Origin: an uncultured Eubacterium sp.
GTDB taxonomy: Bacteria; Bacillota_A; Clostridia; Lachnospirales; Lachnospiraceae
NCBI GenBank assembly: GCA_948560485.1
Contig: CAOXUF010000064.1
Location: 1-9,475, forward strand
DNA: 9,475 nucleotides
Reading direction: 5' to 3'
Shown piece by piece: positions 1 to 7,426 of this stretch. Positions within the stretch are counted from its first letter, which is position 1; every line of letters begins with the position of its first letter. The translations under genes were made by a program, and so were the position numbers. The notes beneath the pieces are model-generated. The model saw only the letters and a program-made list of their open reading frames with translations. It ran no database searches and was not told where the DNA came from.

Positions 1-1
1 T

Positions 2-1612
2 AAGAGAACAGCTCAGGCTGCTTTACAGATTGCTTGTGACCTTGTTGATGAAGGGATGAGCACAGAAGCAGAAGCTGTAGCTATGATTGATCCTAGAAAC
101 TTAGATACATTACTTCATCCACAGTTTGATGCAGCAGCATTAAAGGCTGCTACACCAATGGGTAAAGGTCTTGGTGCTTCACCGGGAGCTGCTTGTGGTA
201 AGGTAGTATTTACAGCTGATGATGCTGAAGCTTGGAATGCAAGAGGAGAAAAGGTTGTACTTGTACGTCTTGAAACATCTCCGGAAGATATTACAGGTAT
301 GAAGGCTTCTCAGGGTATCTTAACAGTACGTGGTGGTATGACATCTCATGCAGCTGTAGTTGCGCGTGGTATGGGTACATGTTGTGTATCCGGATGCGGT
401 GATATCGCTATGGACGAAGAAAACAAGAAGTTCACATTAGGTGGAAAAGAATTCCATGAAGGAGATTATATCTCAATCGATGGTTCTACAGGTAATATCT
501 ATGATGGTATCATCGAAACAGTTGACGCTCAGATTGCTGGTACATTTGGACGTATCATGGGATGGGCTGATAAATATAGAACACTTAAGGTTAGAACAAA
601 TGCTGATACACCAGCTGATGCTAAGAAGGCTAGAGAGCTTGGTGCTGAAGGTATCGGTCTTTGCCGTACAGAGCATATGTTCTTCGAGGAAGACAGAATT
701 GCAGCATTCAGAGAAATGATCTGTTCAGATACAGTAGAAGAAAGAGAAGCTGCTCTTGAAAAGATTCTTCCATATCAGCAGGGAGACTTCGAGGCTCTTT
801 ATGAAGCATTAGAAGGAAACCCAGTTACAATCAGATTCTTAGATCCACCTCTTCATGAATTCGTTCCTACAGAGGAAGATGATATTAAGAAATTAGCTGA
901 TTCTCAGGGCAAGAGTGTTGAAGATATCAAGAATATCATCACATCACTTCATGAGTTTAACCCTATGATGGGTCACAGAGGACTTCGTCTTGCTGTAACT
1001 TATCCGGAAATCGCTAAGATGCAGACAAAGGCTGTTATTCGTGCAGCTATCAATGTTCAGAAAGCACATGCTGATTGGACAGTAAAACCAGAAATCATGA
1101 TTCCGTTATCATGTGATTCTAAGGAATTAAAATATGTTAAGGATATGGTAGTAGCAACAGCTGATGCTGAAATCGCAGCAGCAGGTGTAGAACTTGCATA
1201 TGAAGTTGGTACTATGATCGAAATCCCAAGAGCTGCTCTTACAGCTGATGCGATTGCAGAACAGGCAGACTTCTTCTGCTTCGGTACAAACGACTTAACA
1301 CAGATGACATATGGATTCTCAAGAGATGATGCTGGTAAGTTCTTAGATGCTTACTATGATGCTAAGATTTTCGAGAATGATCCGTTTGCTAAGTTAGACC
1401 AGACAGGTGTTGGTAAGTTAATGGAAACAGCTATTAAGCTTGGTAAGCCAGTTAACTCAAACCTTCACGTAGGTATCTGTGGTGAGCACGGTGGAGATCC
1501 ATCTTCTGTAGAGTTCTGCCATAAGATTGGTCTTGACTATGTATCATGTTCACCATTCCGTGTTCCTATTGCAAGACTTGCAGCAGCACAGGCAGCAATT
1601 GCTAACAAATAG
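2..1612 (+). CDS. ppdK: Pyruvate phosphate dikinase, C-terminal part (5' end cut by window)
   Basis: Interconverts pyruvate + ATP + Pi and PEP + AMP + PPi in the cytoplasm; in anaerobes it commonly links glycolysis to PPi. The frame is open from base 2, 18 codons before the first ATG at 56, and those codons fit the family, so the ATG is internal. Numbering from that ATG, the phosphohistidine domain carries GGMTSHAAVVARG with the phosphorylated His at residue 98 (codon 347-349). The PEP/pyruvate TIM barrel follows, with GIGLCRTEH (Arg204), TIRFLDPP (Arg260), MIEIPRAA, FGTNDLTQ and the catalytic Cys475 in NLHVGICGEHGGDP. The His-Cys spacing of 377 is within one residue of the well-studied Clostridium symbiosum enzyme (His455/Cys831), which implies that about 340 N-terminal residues, the ATP-grasp part, lie upstream. 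No frameshift is visible. Codon use (GCT, GGT, CTT, ACA) looks more biased than in the other genes, consistent with high expression. Confidence 0.97.
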   Translation, partial: KRTAQAALQIACDLVDEGMSTEAEAVAMIDPRNLDTLLHPQFDAAALKAATPMGKGLGASPGAACGKVVFTADDAEAWNARGEKVVLVRLETSPEDITGMKASQGILTVRGGMTSHAAVVARGMGTCCVSGCGDIAMDEENKKFTLGGKEFHEGDYISIDGSTGNIYDGIIETVDAQIAGTFGRIMGWADKYRTLKVRTNADTPADAKKARELGAEGIGLCRTEHMFFEEDRIAAFREMICSDTVEEREAALEKILPYQQGDFEALYEALEGNPVTIRFLDPPLHEFVPTEEDDIKKLADSQGKSVEDIKNIITSLHEFNPMMGHRGLRLAVTYPEIAKMQTKAVIRAAINVQKAHADWTVKPEIMIPLSCDSKELKYVKDMVVATADAEIAAAGVELAYEVGTMIEIPRAALTADAIAEQADFFCFGTNDLTQMTYGFSRDDAGKFLDAYYDAKIFENDPFAKLDQTGVGKLMETAIKLGKPVNSNLHVGICGEHGGDPSSVEFCHKIGLDYVSCSPFRVPIARLAAAQAAIANK

Positions 1613-1657
1613 AATCATGAGATAGTGAAGAATTGAATAAAGTTTATTAAAGATATT

Positions 1658-1703
1658 CCTCTATCATTATGTGAAAAAAATAATGATAGAGGTTTTCTTT
1701 TTT
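1658..1703 (+). terminator. Intrinsic terminator of ppdK
   Basis: A perfect 13-bp stem (CCTCTATCATTAT at 1658-1670 with its complement at 1680-1692) encloses a 9-nt purine-rich loop. It is followed by a T-rich tail, TTTTCTTTTTT. It lies 45 nt after the ppdK stop and isolates that gene from the peptidase gene downstream. Confidence 0.93.
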
Positions 1704-1760
1704 GTATTAGATGCTGATTATTTTGAGGGCGTTTGACAAATATAAATAATAATATAAATT

Positions 1761-1789
1761 TTGCATAATGGCTATGTAAATAATATAAT
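1761..1789 (+). promoter_or_regulatory. Probable sigma-A promoter of the aminopeptidase gene
   Basis: TTGCAT (1761-1766), 17 bp, then a perfect TATAAT (1784-1789). This predicts a transcript start near 1796 and a leader of about 35 nt before the ATG at 1830. A TTGACA at 1733-1738 lies slightly upstream, but 17 bp beyond it there is only AAATTT, so it is the weaker candidate. Confidence 0.6.
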
Positions 1790-1829
1790 AGAAAATAAAA
1801 GTAGAAGAACAGAAAATAAGAGTGAAAAT

Positions 1830-3653
1830 ATGAAGAATGTTATAAAAGGGAGAATTGAAAAGCTTCGTGAGAAGATGAGAGAAGAGGGAGTAACAGCATA
1901 TCTGACAGTCAGTGATGATTTTCATGGTTCGGAATATGTTTGTGACTATTTTAAATGCAGAGAGTATATATCCGGATTTACGGGGTCAGCTGGTACGATT
2001 ATTGTGACACAGGAAGAAGCAAAATTGTGGACAGATGGAAGATATTTTATTCAGGCGAAGGAACAATTAAAAGGTTCCGAAATTGCTTTAATGAAGATGG
2101 GTGAGAAAGGTGTATTGACTGTACAGGAATATTTGGCTGACATTTTGCACGATGGCGAGTGTCTTGGGTATGATGGAAGAACTATTAGGTCTGATTATGC
2201 AAATTCTATTAAGACAGCTCTTGCAGAGAAAAATATTGAATATAAAGAAGATATTGATTTGATTGGTGTTATCTGGAGAAAGCGGCCAGAGTTTCCAAAT
2301 GAACCTATCTGGCTTTTGAAAAAGAAATATGCAGGAAAATCTAGAAAACAGAAATTGAAATATTTAAGAGATGAAATGAATCGTATTGGAGTTGATGCAA
2401 GTTTAATTGTCTCACTGGATGATATTGCATGGCTTTATAATTTACGTGGTAATGATATAAAATATAGCCCGGTGGCATTATCGTATACGATTGTGTATAA
2501 GGATAGGGCCGTTTTGTATAGGGATGAAAAGTCCATCGGGAAGCAAATAATTAAAGAATTTGAAAAAGATAATATAGAAATAGCACCATATTCTCAAATT
2601 TATGAAGATATAAAAAAATTAAAAGAACTTACTTTGCTTATAGATGAAAAGACAGTTAATGTATCTTTGAGGAATAGTATTCCTAAAGATGTATATGTGA
2701 TAAATCAAATGAATCCGACTACTTTGGCGAAGACAAAGAAAAATAATACGGAAATGGAAAATGAAAGGCGGGCACATCTTCTGGATGGAGTGGCTGTTAC
2801 GAAATTAATTTATTGGCTTAAAAAAAGATATAGGGCTGGTAAAATTGATAAGGTCACGGAATGGGAAGTATGCAGAAAATTAGAATCTTTCCGTCAGATG
2901 GGAGAAGGATATCTGCAGCAAAGTTTTGCTCCAATTGTAGCAGCAGGAGCCAACGGAGCAATTGTTCATTATGCACCTACGAAAAAAAAGAATATTCCTT
3001 TACAGGAGAATACATTTGTATTATTAGACACTGGTGGACATTATTTGTATGGGACAACAGATGTTACGAGAACAGTTGCGCTTGGAGAATTAACAAGGGA
3101 GCAAAAGGAACATTATACAGCAGTTCTTCGTGGGCATTTAAATCTGGTTGCAGCAATTTTTCCTTATGGTTGTACGGGTACAAATTTAGATTGTCTTGCC
3201 CGTGGGCCTTTGTGGGAAATGGGATTAGATTTTAAACACGGCACTGGACACGGTGTAGGCTATTTGTTAAATGTTCATGAAGGGCCGGTTGGAATACGTT
3301 TAAAGGAACCTGATGGAAGTACAGGAGTAGTTTTGGAAGAGGGTATGCTGATTTCCAATGAGCCAGGATATTATAAGGAAGGAGAGTATGGAATACGTAT
3401 TGAAGATCTGATGTTGTGTCAGGAAAGAAATAGAACAAATTATGGAAAATTTTTGGGATTTGAAATGATGACTATGGTTCCTTATGACAGAGAAGCAATT
3501 TTGCCTGAGATGATGACTGATAGGGAAATTCGATTATTGAACTGGTATCATGCAGTGGTGTATGAAAAACTAGAGTTATATGTGAATGCGCCTGAAAAAA
3601 AATGGCTTAAGAGTCAGACAAGAAGTATTGAAAAGAAATTAAAGAACATATGA
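1830..3653 (+). CDS. Xaa-Pro aminopeptidase (aminopeptidase P, M24B family, long form)
   Basis: A cytosolic two-metal (usually Mn2+) exopeptidase that removes an N-terminal residue preceding proline. From the chosen start it has 607 residues, typical of the three-domain long form: two creatinase-like N-terminal domains (about 5-140 and 165-305), then the pita-bread catalytic domain (about 315-545) and a C-terminal tail. All five metal ligands are visible: Asp400 and Asp411 (LLDTGGHYLYGTTDVTRT), His474 (HGTGHGVG), Glu511 (SNEPGYY) and Glu525 (IRIED). Their spacing resembles human XPNPEP1 except for three extra residues between His474 and the first Glu. His380 (IVHYAP) and His483 (NVHEGP) fit the usual proton-shuttle and substrate histidines. 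The frame stays open back to TTG at 1761, but that codon lies inside the likely promoter and the extra residues do not look like the family, so ATG 1830 is preferred, with a weak AAGAG ribosome site. It probably serves peptide or amino-acid salvage; it is transcribed alone. Confidence 0.93.
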   Translation: MKNVIKGRIEKLREKMREEGVTAYLTVSDDFHGSEYVCDYFKCREYISGFTGSAGTIIVTQEEAKLWTDGRYFIQAKEQLKGSEIALMKMGEKGVLTVQEYLADILHDGECLGYDGRTIRSDYANSIKTALAEKNIEYKEDIDLIGVIWRKRPEFPNEPIWLLKKKYAGKSRKQKLKYLRDEMNRIGVDASLIVSLDDIAWLYNLRGNDIKYSPVALSYTIVYKDRAVLYRDEKSIGKQIIKEFEKDNIEIAPYSQIYEDIKKLKELTLLIDEKTVNVSLRNSIPKDVYVINQMNPTTLAKTKKNNTEMENERRAHLLDGVAVTKLIYWLKKRYRAGKIDKVTEWEVCRKLESFRQMGEGYLQQSFAPIVAAGANGAIVHYAPTKKKNIPLQENTFVLLDTGGHYLYGTTDVTRTVALGELTREQKEHYTAVLRGHLNLVAAIFPYGCTGTNLDCLARGPLWEMGLDFKHGTGHGVGYLLNVHEGPVGIRLKEPDGSTGVVLEEGMLISNEPGYYKEGEYGIRIEDLMLCQERNRTNYGKFLGFEMMTMVPYDREAILPEMMTDREIRLLNWYHAVVYEKLELYVNAPEKKWLKSQTRSIEKKLKNI

Positions 3654-3670
3654 TATTATAATAAATGGTT

Positions 3671-3732
3671 GTTATATGATATCTGACAATAAGTGATATA
3701 TTCACTTGTCAGGTATCATATAACATTTTTTT
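3671..3732 (+). terminator. Long hairpin terminator between convergent genes
   Basis: GTTATATGATATCTGACAA (3671-3689) pairs with 3706-3724 through 19 bp with one G-T wobble, followed by A and seven T on the + strand. The loop can form a further inner stem (AAGTGA/TCACTT) as an alternative fold. The + strand tail makes it a good terminator for the aminopeptidase. In the opposite direction the same stem stands just after the ytaF stop but has a poor T-tract, so it may serve ytaF only as a 3' end stabiliser or weak terminator. Confidence 0.9.
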
Positions 3733-4354
3733 ATAATTTAGTAAATGCGAGAATAATAAATAGGATGCCACCAATCCATGATAAATCCATGGAGGACTTA
3801 ATGCTGATACGCTGTCCGAGAAACTGTCCGATACAGGTAAAAATATTTCCTAAAATAAAGGCAGAAAGCACAGTTAGAGGGACCGATATTTTTAGAAAGG
3901 CGGCCATTGTTCCTGCAATTAAACTGTCAATGGACATTGCGATGGAAAAGAAAACGACTTCTTTAAATGATAGTTTTTTGTTTTTGTCTGCATCGGCTTC
4001 CAGGGGATTACAGTATATGTTGATGACAAATTTTATTGTTGATAGATGAAAATATATCTTTTTCTGGGTGTTTTTATGCTTTCTTACATATCTTTTTATA
4101 ACAAAGTCAAAAAACTTCCATAAACCTAATAGCAGAAGGCTGAAAAAACATATTTTTTTTGTAAATGTTTCTGGTATCCAGCTGTCTAGCAGAACTCCAA
4201 AGGAGAGTGAAATTCCAAGAAAAAGGCTGCAGATACCATTAGCAAGAAGTATTTGCATCCGAGACATATGAACTTGGTTGGTACCATAGGCAATACTCGC
4301 AACAAAAATATCTATACATAATGCAGATACAAGAAGAATAATATTAAGCAGCAT
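3731..4354 (-). CDS. ytaF: Sporulation membrane protein YtaF (MntP/DUF204-like)
   Basis: A 207-residue integral membrane protein related to the MntP manganese exporters and matching the clostridial and bacillar YtaF subgroup. About six hydrophobic segments are visible (near 1-24, 33-57, 67-88, 131-151, 156-180 and 190-206), arranged as two three-helix halves. Each half starts with a helix holding an intramembrane Asp (Asp15 in ALCIDIF, Asp143 in SIDSLIAG), as expected for DUF204. Between the halves is a long polar loop with the YtaF hallmark PLEADADKNKKLSFKE (117-132), which resembles an EF-hand Asp-x-Asp-x-Asn loop and suggests divalent-cation binding. The exact role of YtaF is not settled; the link to sporulation and any transport function are family knowledge and inference. 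The ribosome site is weak (AAAAGGCC). The gene is divergent from the bile salt hydrolase gene and convergent with the aminopeptidase gene. Confidence 0.85.
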   Translation of the reverse strand: MLLNIILLVSALCIDIFVASIAYGTNQVHMSRMQILLANGICSLFLGISLSFGVLLDSWIPETFTKKICFFSLLLLGLWKFFDFVIKRYVRKHKNTQKKIYFHLSTIKFVINIYCNPLEADADKNKKLSFKEVVFFSIAMSIDSLIAGTMAAFLKISVPLTVLSAFILGNIFTCIGQFLGQRISIKSSMDLSWIGGILFIILAFTKL

Positions 4355-4374
4355 ACAAAAGGCCTTTTTTTTCT

Positions 4375-4405
4375 ATTATATTCACTGTATTAATTTCGGA
4401 CAGTG
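4375..4405 (-). promoter_or_regulatory. Candidate ytaF promoter with overlapping dyad
   Basis: On the minus strand a perfect TATAAT (4380-4375) lies 20 nt before the ytaF ATG. The -35 element is poor (CTGTCC at 4403-4398 with a 17-bp spacer). A dyad, CACTGT/ACAGTG (4383-4388 and 4400-4405, 11-nt spacer), spans the -35 box and the spacer, the position expected for an operator. A weak -35 under a dyad suggests a regulated promoter. A sporulation sigma factor could also be used, but I cannot match a specific consensus. Confidence 0.4.
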
Positions 4406-4491
4406 TAAGATAAAAATAAAAAAGAGAAAGTTAAAAGTGTTGAATATTATAATTAGAAAGATTTCTGTATATGATAATTATATATTTTTTT

Positions 4492-4499
4492 AGGAGGTG
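4492..4499 (+). promoter_or_regulatory. Strong ribosome binding site of bsh
   Basis: AGGAGGTG ends 5 nt before ATG 4505, a nearly perfect complement to the 16S rRNA 3' end and the best site in the window. It fixes the start so that Cys becomes residue 2, as this enzyme family requires. The leader upstream is very AT-rich; TATAAT at 4448-4453 and TATGAT at 4470-4475 are possible -10 boxes without a clear -35. Confidence 0.8.
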
Positions 4500-4504
4500 C
4501 TTTT

Positions 4505-5479
4505 ATGTGTACAGCAGCAACATATAAAACAAAAGATCATTATTTTGGACGAACTTTGGATTATGAAATTTCGTATGGAGAGCGGGTAGTGATAACACCC
4601 CGTAATTTTTTGTTGGATTTTTTGAAGGTGAAAGATATGAAAACTCATTACGCAATGATAGGTGTAGCAACAGTTGTAGATGGTTATCCGCTTTATTTTG
4701 ATGGAACAAATGAAGAAGGACTAAGTATGGCAGGATTGAATTTTCCGGGAAATGCTGATTATAAAGAAGAGAAAAAAGGAATGGATAATGTTACGCCATA
4801 TGAATTTATTCCATGGATTTTAGGACAATGTGCGAATGTAGAAGAAGCTAAGAATGTTATGGTTAATATGAATCTGATAAACACCTGCTTTAATTCTGAA
4901 CTTCCACTGGCACCGTTGCATTGGATTATCAGTGATAAAGAGCGGTCTATTACAATAGAGTCTGTGAAGGAGGGATTGAAAATATATGATAATCCGGTTG
5001 GGATATTAACGAACAATCCTCCTTTTGAATCTCAAATGTTTAATTTAAATAATTATATGAGTTTATCAAAAGGGAATCCGGTAAATAATTTTGCACCATC
5101 ATTACAATTAGACGCATATAGCCGGGGGATGGGGGCAATAGGACTTCCGGGAGATTTATCCTCCATGTCACGGTTTGTAAAAGCAGCATTTACGAAAATG
5201 AATTCGTGTTCAGGAGATTCAGAGTCAGAAAGCATCAGCCAGTTTTTTCATATATTAGGTTCTGTAGAGCAGCAAAGAGGCTGTGTGGTTCTTGGAAAAG
5301 ATAAATATGAGGTGACGCTTTATACATCCTGTTGTAATACGGATAAGGGAATTTATTACTATACGACATATGAGAATAATCAGATTACCGGTGTAGATAT
5401 GCATAGAGAAGATTTAAATAGTAACAGGCTGATAGTTCATCCGATAGTAAATAAACAGCAGATCAGAATGCAGAATTAA
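4505..5479 (+). CDS. bsh: Bile salt hydrolase (choloylglycine hydrolase, Ntn family)
   Basis: Cleaves the amide bond of glycine- or taurine-conjugated bile acids, the first step of microbial bile acid metabolism in the gut. The 324 residues match family length (about 315-330). Removal of Met1 exposes the N-terminal nucleophile Cys2. The remaining catalytic set is present: Arg16 and Asp19 (FGRTLDYE), Asn79 (MAGLNFPG), Asn170 (GILTNNPPF) and Arg223 (LSSMSRFVKAAF). Asn at the 79 position and the LPGDLSSMSRFVKAAF stretch favour a bile salt hydrolase over the related penicillin V acylases. The loop before this stretch reads AYSRGMGAIG; an S-R-G triplet here has been associated with taurine preference in gut homologues. 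There is no signal peptide, so it is cytoplasmic and depends on bile salt uptake; no transporter is seen nearby. It is monocistronic and divergent from ytaF. Penicillin V acylase activity is the main alternative. Confidence 0.92.
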   Translation: MCTAATYKTKDHYFGRTLDYEISYGERVVITPRNFLLDFLKVKDMKTHYAMIGVATVVDGYPLYFDGTNEEGLSMAGLNFPGNADYKEEKKGMDNVTPYEFIPWILGQCANVEEAKNVMVNMNLINTCFNSELPLAPLHWIISDKERSITIESVKEGLKIYDNPVGILTNNPPFESQMFNLNNYMSLSKGNPVNNFAPSLQLDAYSRGMGAIGLPGDLSSMSRFVKAAFTKMNSCSGDSESESISQFFHILGSVEQQRGCVVLGKDKYEVTLYTSCCNTDKGIYYYTTYENNQITGVDMHREDLNSNRLIVHPIVNKQQIRMQN

Positions 5480-5506
5480 AAACAATGTTTTTTAAAACTT
5501 TTTTTA
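5476..5506 (+). terminator. Weak AT-only hairpin after bsh
   Basis: TTAAAAAC (5476-5483) can pair with GTTTTTTAA (5487-5495 region) around a very short loop. A run of seven T follows at about 5499-5505. The stem has one G-C pair and one base is bulged, so termination would be inefficient. It is the only terminator-like element between bsh and the pyrophosphatase gene. Confidence 0.3.
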
Positions 5507-5547
5507 GATAAGAAAATATATAAAATTCTTCAATTTGGGGAATGGGA

Positions 5548-5576
5548 TTGCAATGTAGTAGTGATAAAGGTAAAAT
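5548..5576 (+). promoter_or_regulatory. Sigma-A promoter of the pyrophosphatase gene
   Basis: TTGCAA (5548-5553), exactly 17 bp, then TAAAAT (5571-5576). The predicted start is near 5583, giving a leader of about 30 nt that carries AAGGAG at 5601-5606, 7 nt before ATG 5614. This makes the pyrophosphatase gene independent of bsh. Confidence 0.65.
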
Positions 5577-5613
5577 AAGTACAGGATTTGATTAGAATAT
5601 AAGGAGAAGATGG

Positions 5614-7257
5614 ATGCAGAAAAGAAATTATATTATCGGACATAAAAATCCAGATACTGATTCTATATGTTCGGCTGTTGCCTTAGCATATCTGAAAAAC
5701 CAAACAGAAGAAGGAAAGTTTGTAGCGAAAAGAGCAGGTCAGATTAATGAGGAGACAGAGTATGTCTTAAAATATTTTAAGGCGCATACTCCGGGTTATC
5801 TGCCAAATGTAGGTACACAGGTAAAGGATATGGAAGTGAGACATCTTCCAGGAATGTCAAAAGAAATTTCGGTAAAAGAGGCATGGGAGTTTATGCAGGA
5901 AAATAATGCGATTACATTGCCATTAACTGATGAAGAAAATAATCTTGAGGGCATTATTTCCATGTCGGATATTACGAATAATATGATGCGGCACAATCCA
6001 ACATCACTGTCAAAGGCAAAAACTCCTTTTAAACATATCGCAGAGACTTTGGATGGAGAAATATTGGTAGGGAATGAGAATTCTGTTTTTTGCAAAGGCA
6101 AGGTTTTAATTGGGGCATTTAATCCATCTCTTGTAAAAAAATATATTGAACCGGGAGATTTGGTTATATTAGGGGACAGACCGGAAGATCATCTGAATGC
6201 AGTAGACATGCAGGCGAGTTGTATGGTTATTGGCATGGGTGTGCCGGTGTCCGAAGCTATACAGAGTTATGCAAGAGATAAGGGTACTGTTATTATTACA
6301 ACGCCACATGATTCTTTTGCTGTTGCCAGACTGATTGAGCAGAGTATTCCTGTAAGAGCGCTGATGGTATCGGAAAATTTGATTACTTTTAATATGGACG
6401 ATTTCACAGATAAAATCAAAACGGTTATGGGAAAAACAAGAATTAGAAATTTTCCGATTGTTGATAAGTATGGAAAATATGTAGGAACAGTCTCGCGTAG
6501 AAATTTTTTGAACATTGAAAAGAAGAAAGTGATTTTGGTGGATCATAATGAGTTGTCTCAGGCTGTAGATAATATAGAGCAGGCGGAGATTATGGAGATT
6601 GTAGATCATCATCGAATTGGAACAATTGAGACAAAATATCCCATCACATTCAGAAATCAGCCGGTAGGATGTACTGCAACGATTGTCAGACAAATGTATT
6701 ATGAAAAGGGGGTAGAGGTTCCGAAAGATATTGCAGGTCTCTTATGTGCAGCAATTGTTTCGGATACCTTATTATTCCGTTCACCTACATGCACGCCATT
6801 AGATCAGATGACTGCAAAGGAAATGGCGGATACTGCAGGAATAGATATTGAAAAGTTTGCAACGGATATGTTTAAGTCGGGTAGTAATCTGTCAGAAAAG
6901 ACAACAGAAGAGATATTTTATCAGGACTTTAAGAAATTTATTGCCGGTGATGTTGTCTTTGGTGTTGGACAGATTAGTTCTATGGCGACAGATGAATTAC
7001 AACTAATTAAAAAACGACTGGAGCCGCATTTAAAATATGAGTGTGGAAAGCACGGTGTACAGATGGTTTTCTTTATGCTTACGAACATATTAGATGAGTC
7101 TACAGAGTTGATTTGTTATGGCGAGGGTACAGCAGATGTGATAAGAAATGCATTTGGTTTGAATATTGAGGACAGTGCATGTGTTTTACAGGGAATCGTA
7201 TCAAGGAAAAAACAGTTAATTCCTGCCATGATGAATGTTTTACAGGCAGAACAATAA
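5614..7257 (+). CDS. Manganese-dependent inorganic pyrophosphatase with CBS-DRTGG-CBS insert (family II)
   Basis: Hydrolyses PPi to two phosphates in the cytoplasm. The 547 residues place it in the regulated long class rather than the roughly 310-residue simple class. The N-terminal DHH part shows GHKNPDTDS (His10, Asp14, Asp16). A regulatory insert follows: CBS 1 (about 70-130), a DRTGG-like domain (about 140-245, GDRPEDHLNAV) and CBS 2 (about 248-302). The DHH domain then resumes with VDHNE (Asp310), VDHH (Asp331, His332, His333) and SDT (Asp384). The C-terminal DHHA2 domain ends in the substrate-binding SRKKQ (530-534). All metal ligands are present. In characterised homologues AMP and ADP bound to the CBS pair inhibit and diadenosine polyphosphates activate; the DRTGG domain is associated with the latter. 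A strong ribosome site and its own promoter precede it. No terminator is visible before the next gene, so some read-through is possible. Confidence 0.94.
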   Translation: MQKRNYIIGHKNPDTDSICSAVALAYLKNQTEEGKFVAKRAGQINEETEYVLKYFKAHTPGYLPNVGTQVKDMEVRHLPGMSKEISVKEAWEFMQENNAITLPLTDEENNLEGIISMSDITNNMMRHNPTSLSKAKTPFKHIAETLDGEILVGNENSVFCKGKVLIGAFNPSLVKKYIEPGDLVILGDRPEDHLNAVDMQASCMVIGMGVPVSEAIQSYARDKGTVIITTPHDSFAVARLIEQSIPVRALMVSENLITFNMDDFTDKIKTVMGKTRIRNFPIVDKYGKYVGTVSRRNFLNIEKKKVILVDHNELSQAVDNIEQAEIMEIVDHHRIGTIETKYPITFRNQPVGCTATIVRQMYYEKGVEVPKDIAGLLCAAIVSDTLLFRSPTCTPLDQMTAKEMADTAGIDIEKFATDMFKSGSNLSEKTTEEIFYQDFKKFIAGDVVFGVGQISSMATDELQLIKKRLEPHLKYECGKHGVQMVFFMLTNILDESTELICYGEGTADVIRNAFGLNIEDSACVLQGIVSRKKQLIPAMMNVLQAEQ

Positions 7258-7281
7258 GATTACATATTTAAAAAGTTATGT

Positions 7282-7308
7282 GACAGTGTTTGTTTACGAG
7301 ACAGTGTT
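7282..7308 (+). repeat. Direct repeat GACAGTGTT, period 18
   Basis: GACAGTGTT occurs at 7282-7290 and 7300-7308 in the gap between the pyrophosphatase and DUF1846 genes. The 18-bp period places the copies on nearly the same DNA face. The 8-mer GACAGTGT also occurs at 4399-4406, inside the dyad upstream of ytaF. No function is known; a regulator binding site is possible. Confidence 0.4.
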
Positions 7309-7384
7309 ATAGCAGCAAAAATTTAGGGTAGAAAAAAATAAAAAGAAAGAGCATAAAACTATTTTAAAATAACAAAAAGTAGTG

Positions 7385-7390
7385 TAAAAT
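7385..7390 (+). promoter_or_regulatory. Possible -10 box of the DUF1846 gene
   Basis: TAAAAT, with TG immediately upstream, gives a predicted start near 7397. The -35 position (7362-7367, TTTTAA) is poor. A start here would leave only 15 nt before ATG 7412 but 30 nt before TTG 7427, which favours the TTG. Confidence 0.3.
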
Positions 7391-7426
7391 AATTGATGGT
7401 AAAAAATACGGATGAGGTTAAGGAAG

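Noticed and set aside
1761..1829. N-terminal extension of the aminopeptidase from TTG 1761
   Set aside because: The TTG lies in a likely -35 box, there is no ribosome site, and the 23 extra residues are low-complexity and unlike the family.
1707..1925. Minus-strand 72-codon frame across the aminopeptidase leader
   Set aside because: Composition follows the AT-rich leader (Ile, Tyr, Phe, Leu runs) and it overlaps the promoter and start of a well-supported gene.
3693..4049. Plus-strand 118-codon frame opposite ytaF
   Set aside because: It is the complement of a clear membrane protein gene and has no family features or ribosome site.
4355..4504. Manganese (yybP-ykoY) riboswitch upstream of the MntP-like gene
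   Set aside because: The leader between the ytaF -10 box and ATG is only about 15 nt and carries none of the conserved riboswitch elements.
6169..6693. Minus-strand 174-codon frame inside the pyrophosphatase gene
   Set aside because: Long for a shadow frame, but Cys-, Ser- and Asn-rich with no recognisable domain, and lying over conserved CBS and DHH motifs of the real gene.
7260..7283. Hairpin TTACATA/TATGTGA after the pyrophosphatase gene as a terminator
   Set aside because: Seven weak base pairs and no T-run after it.
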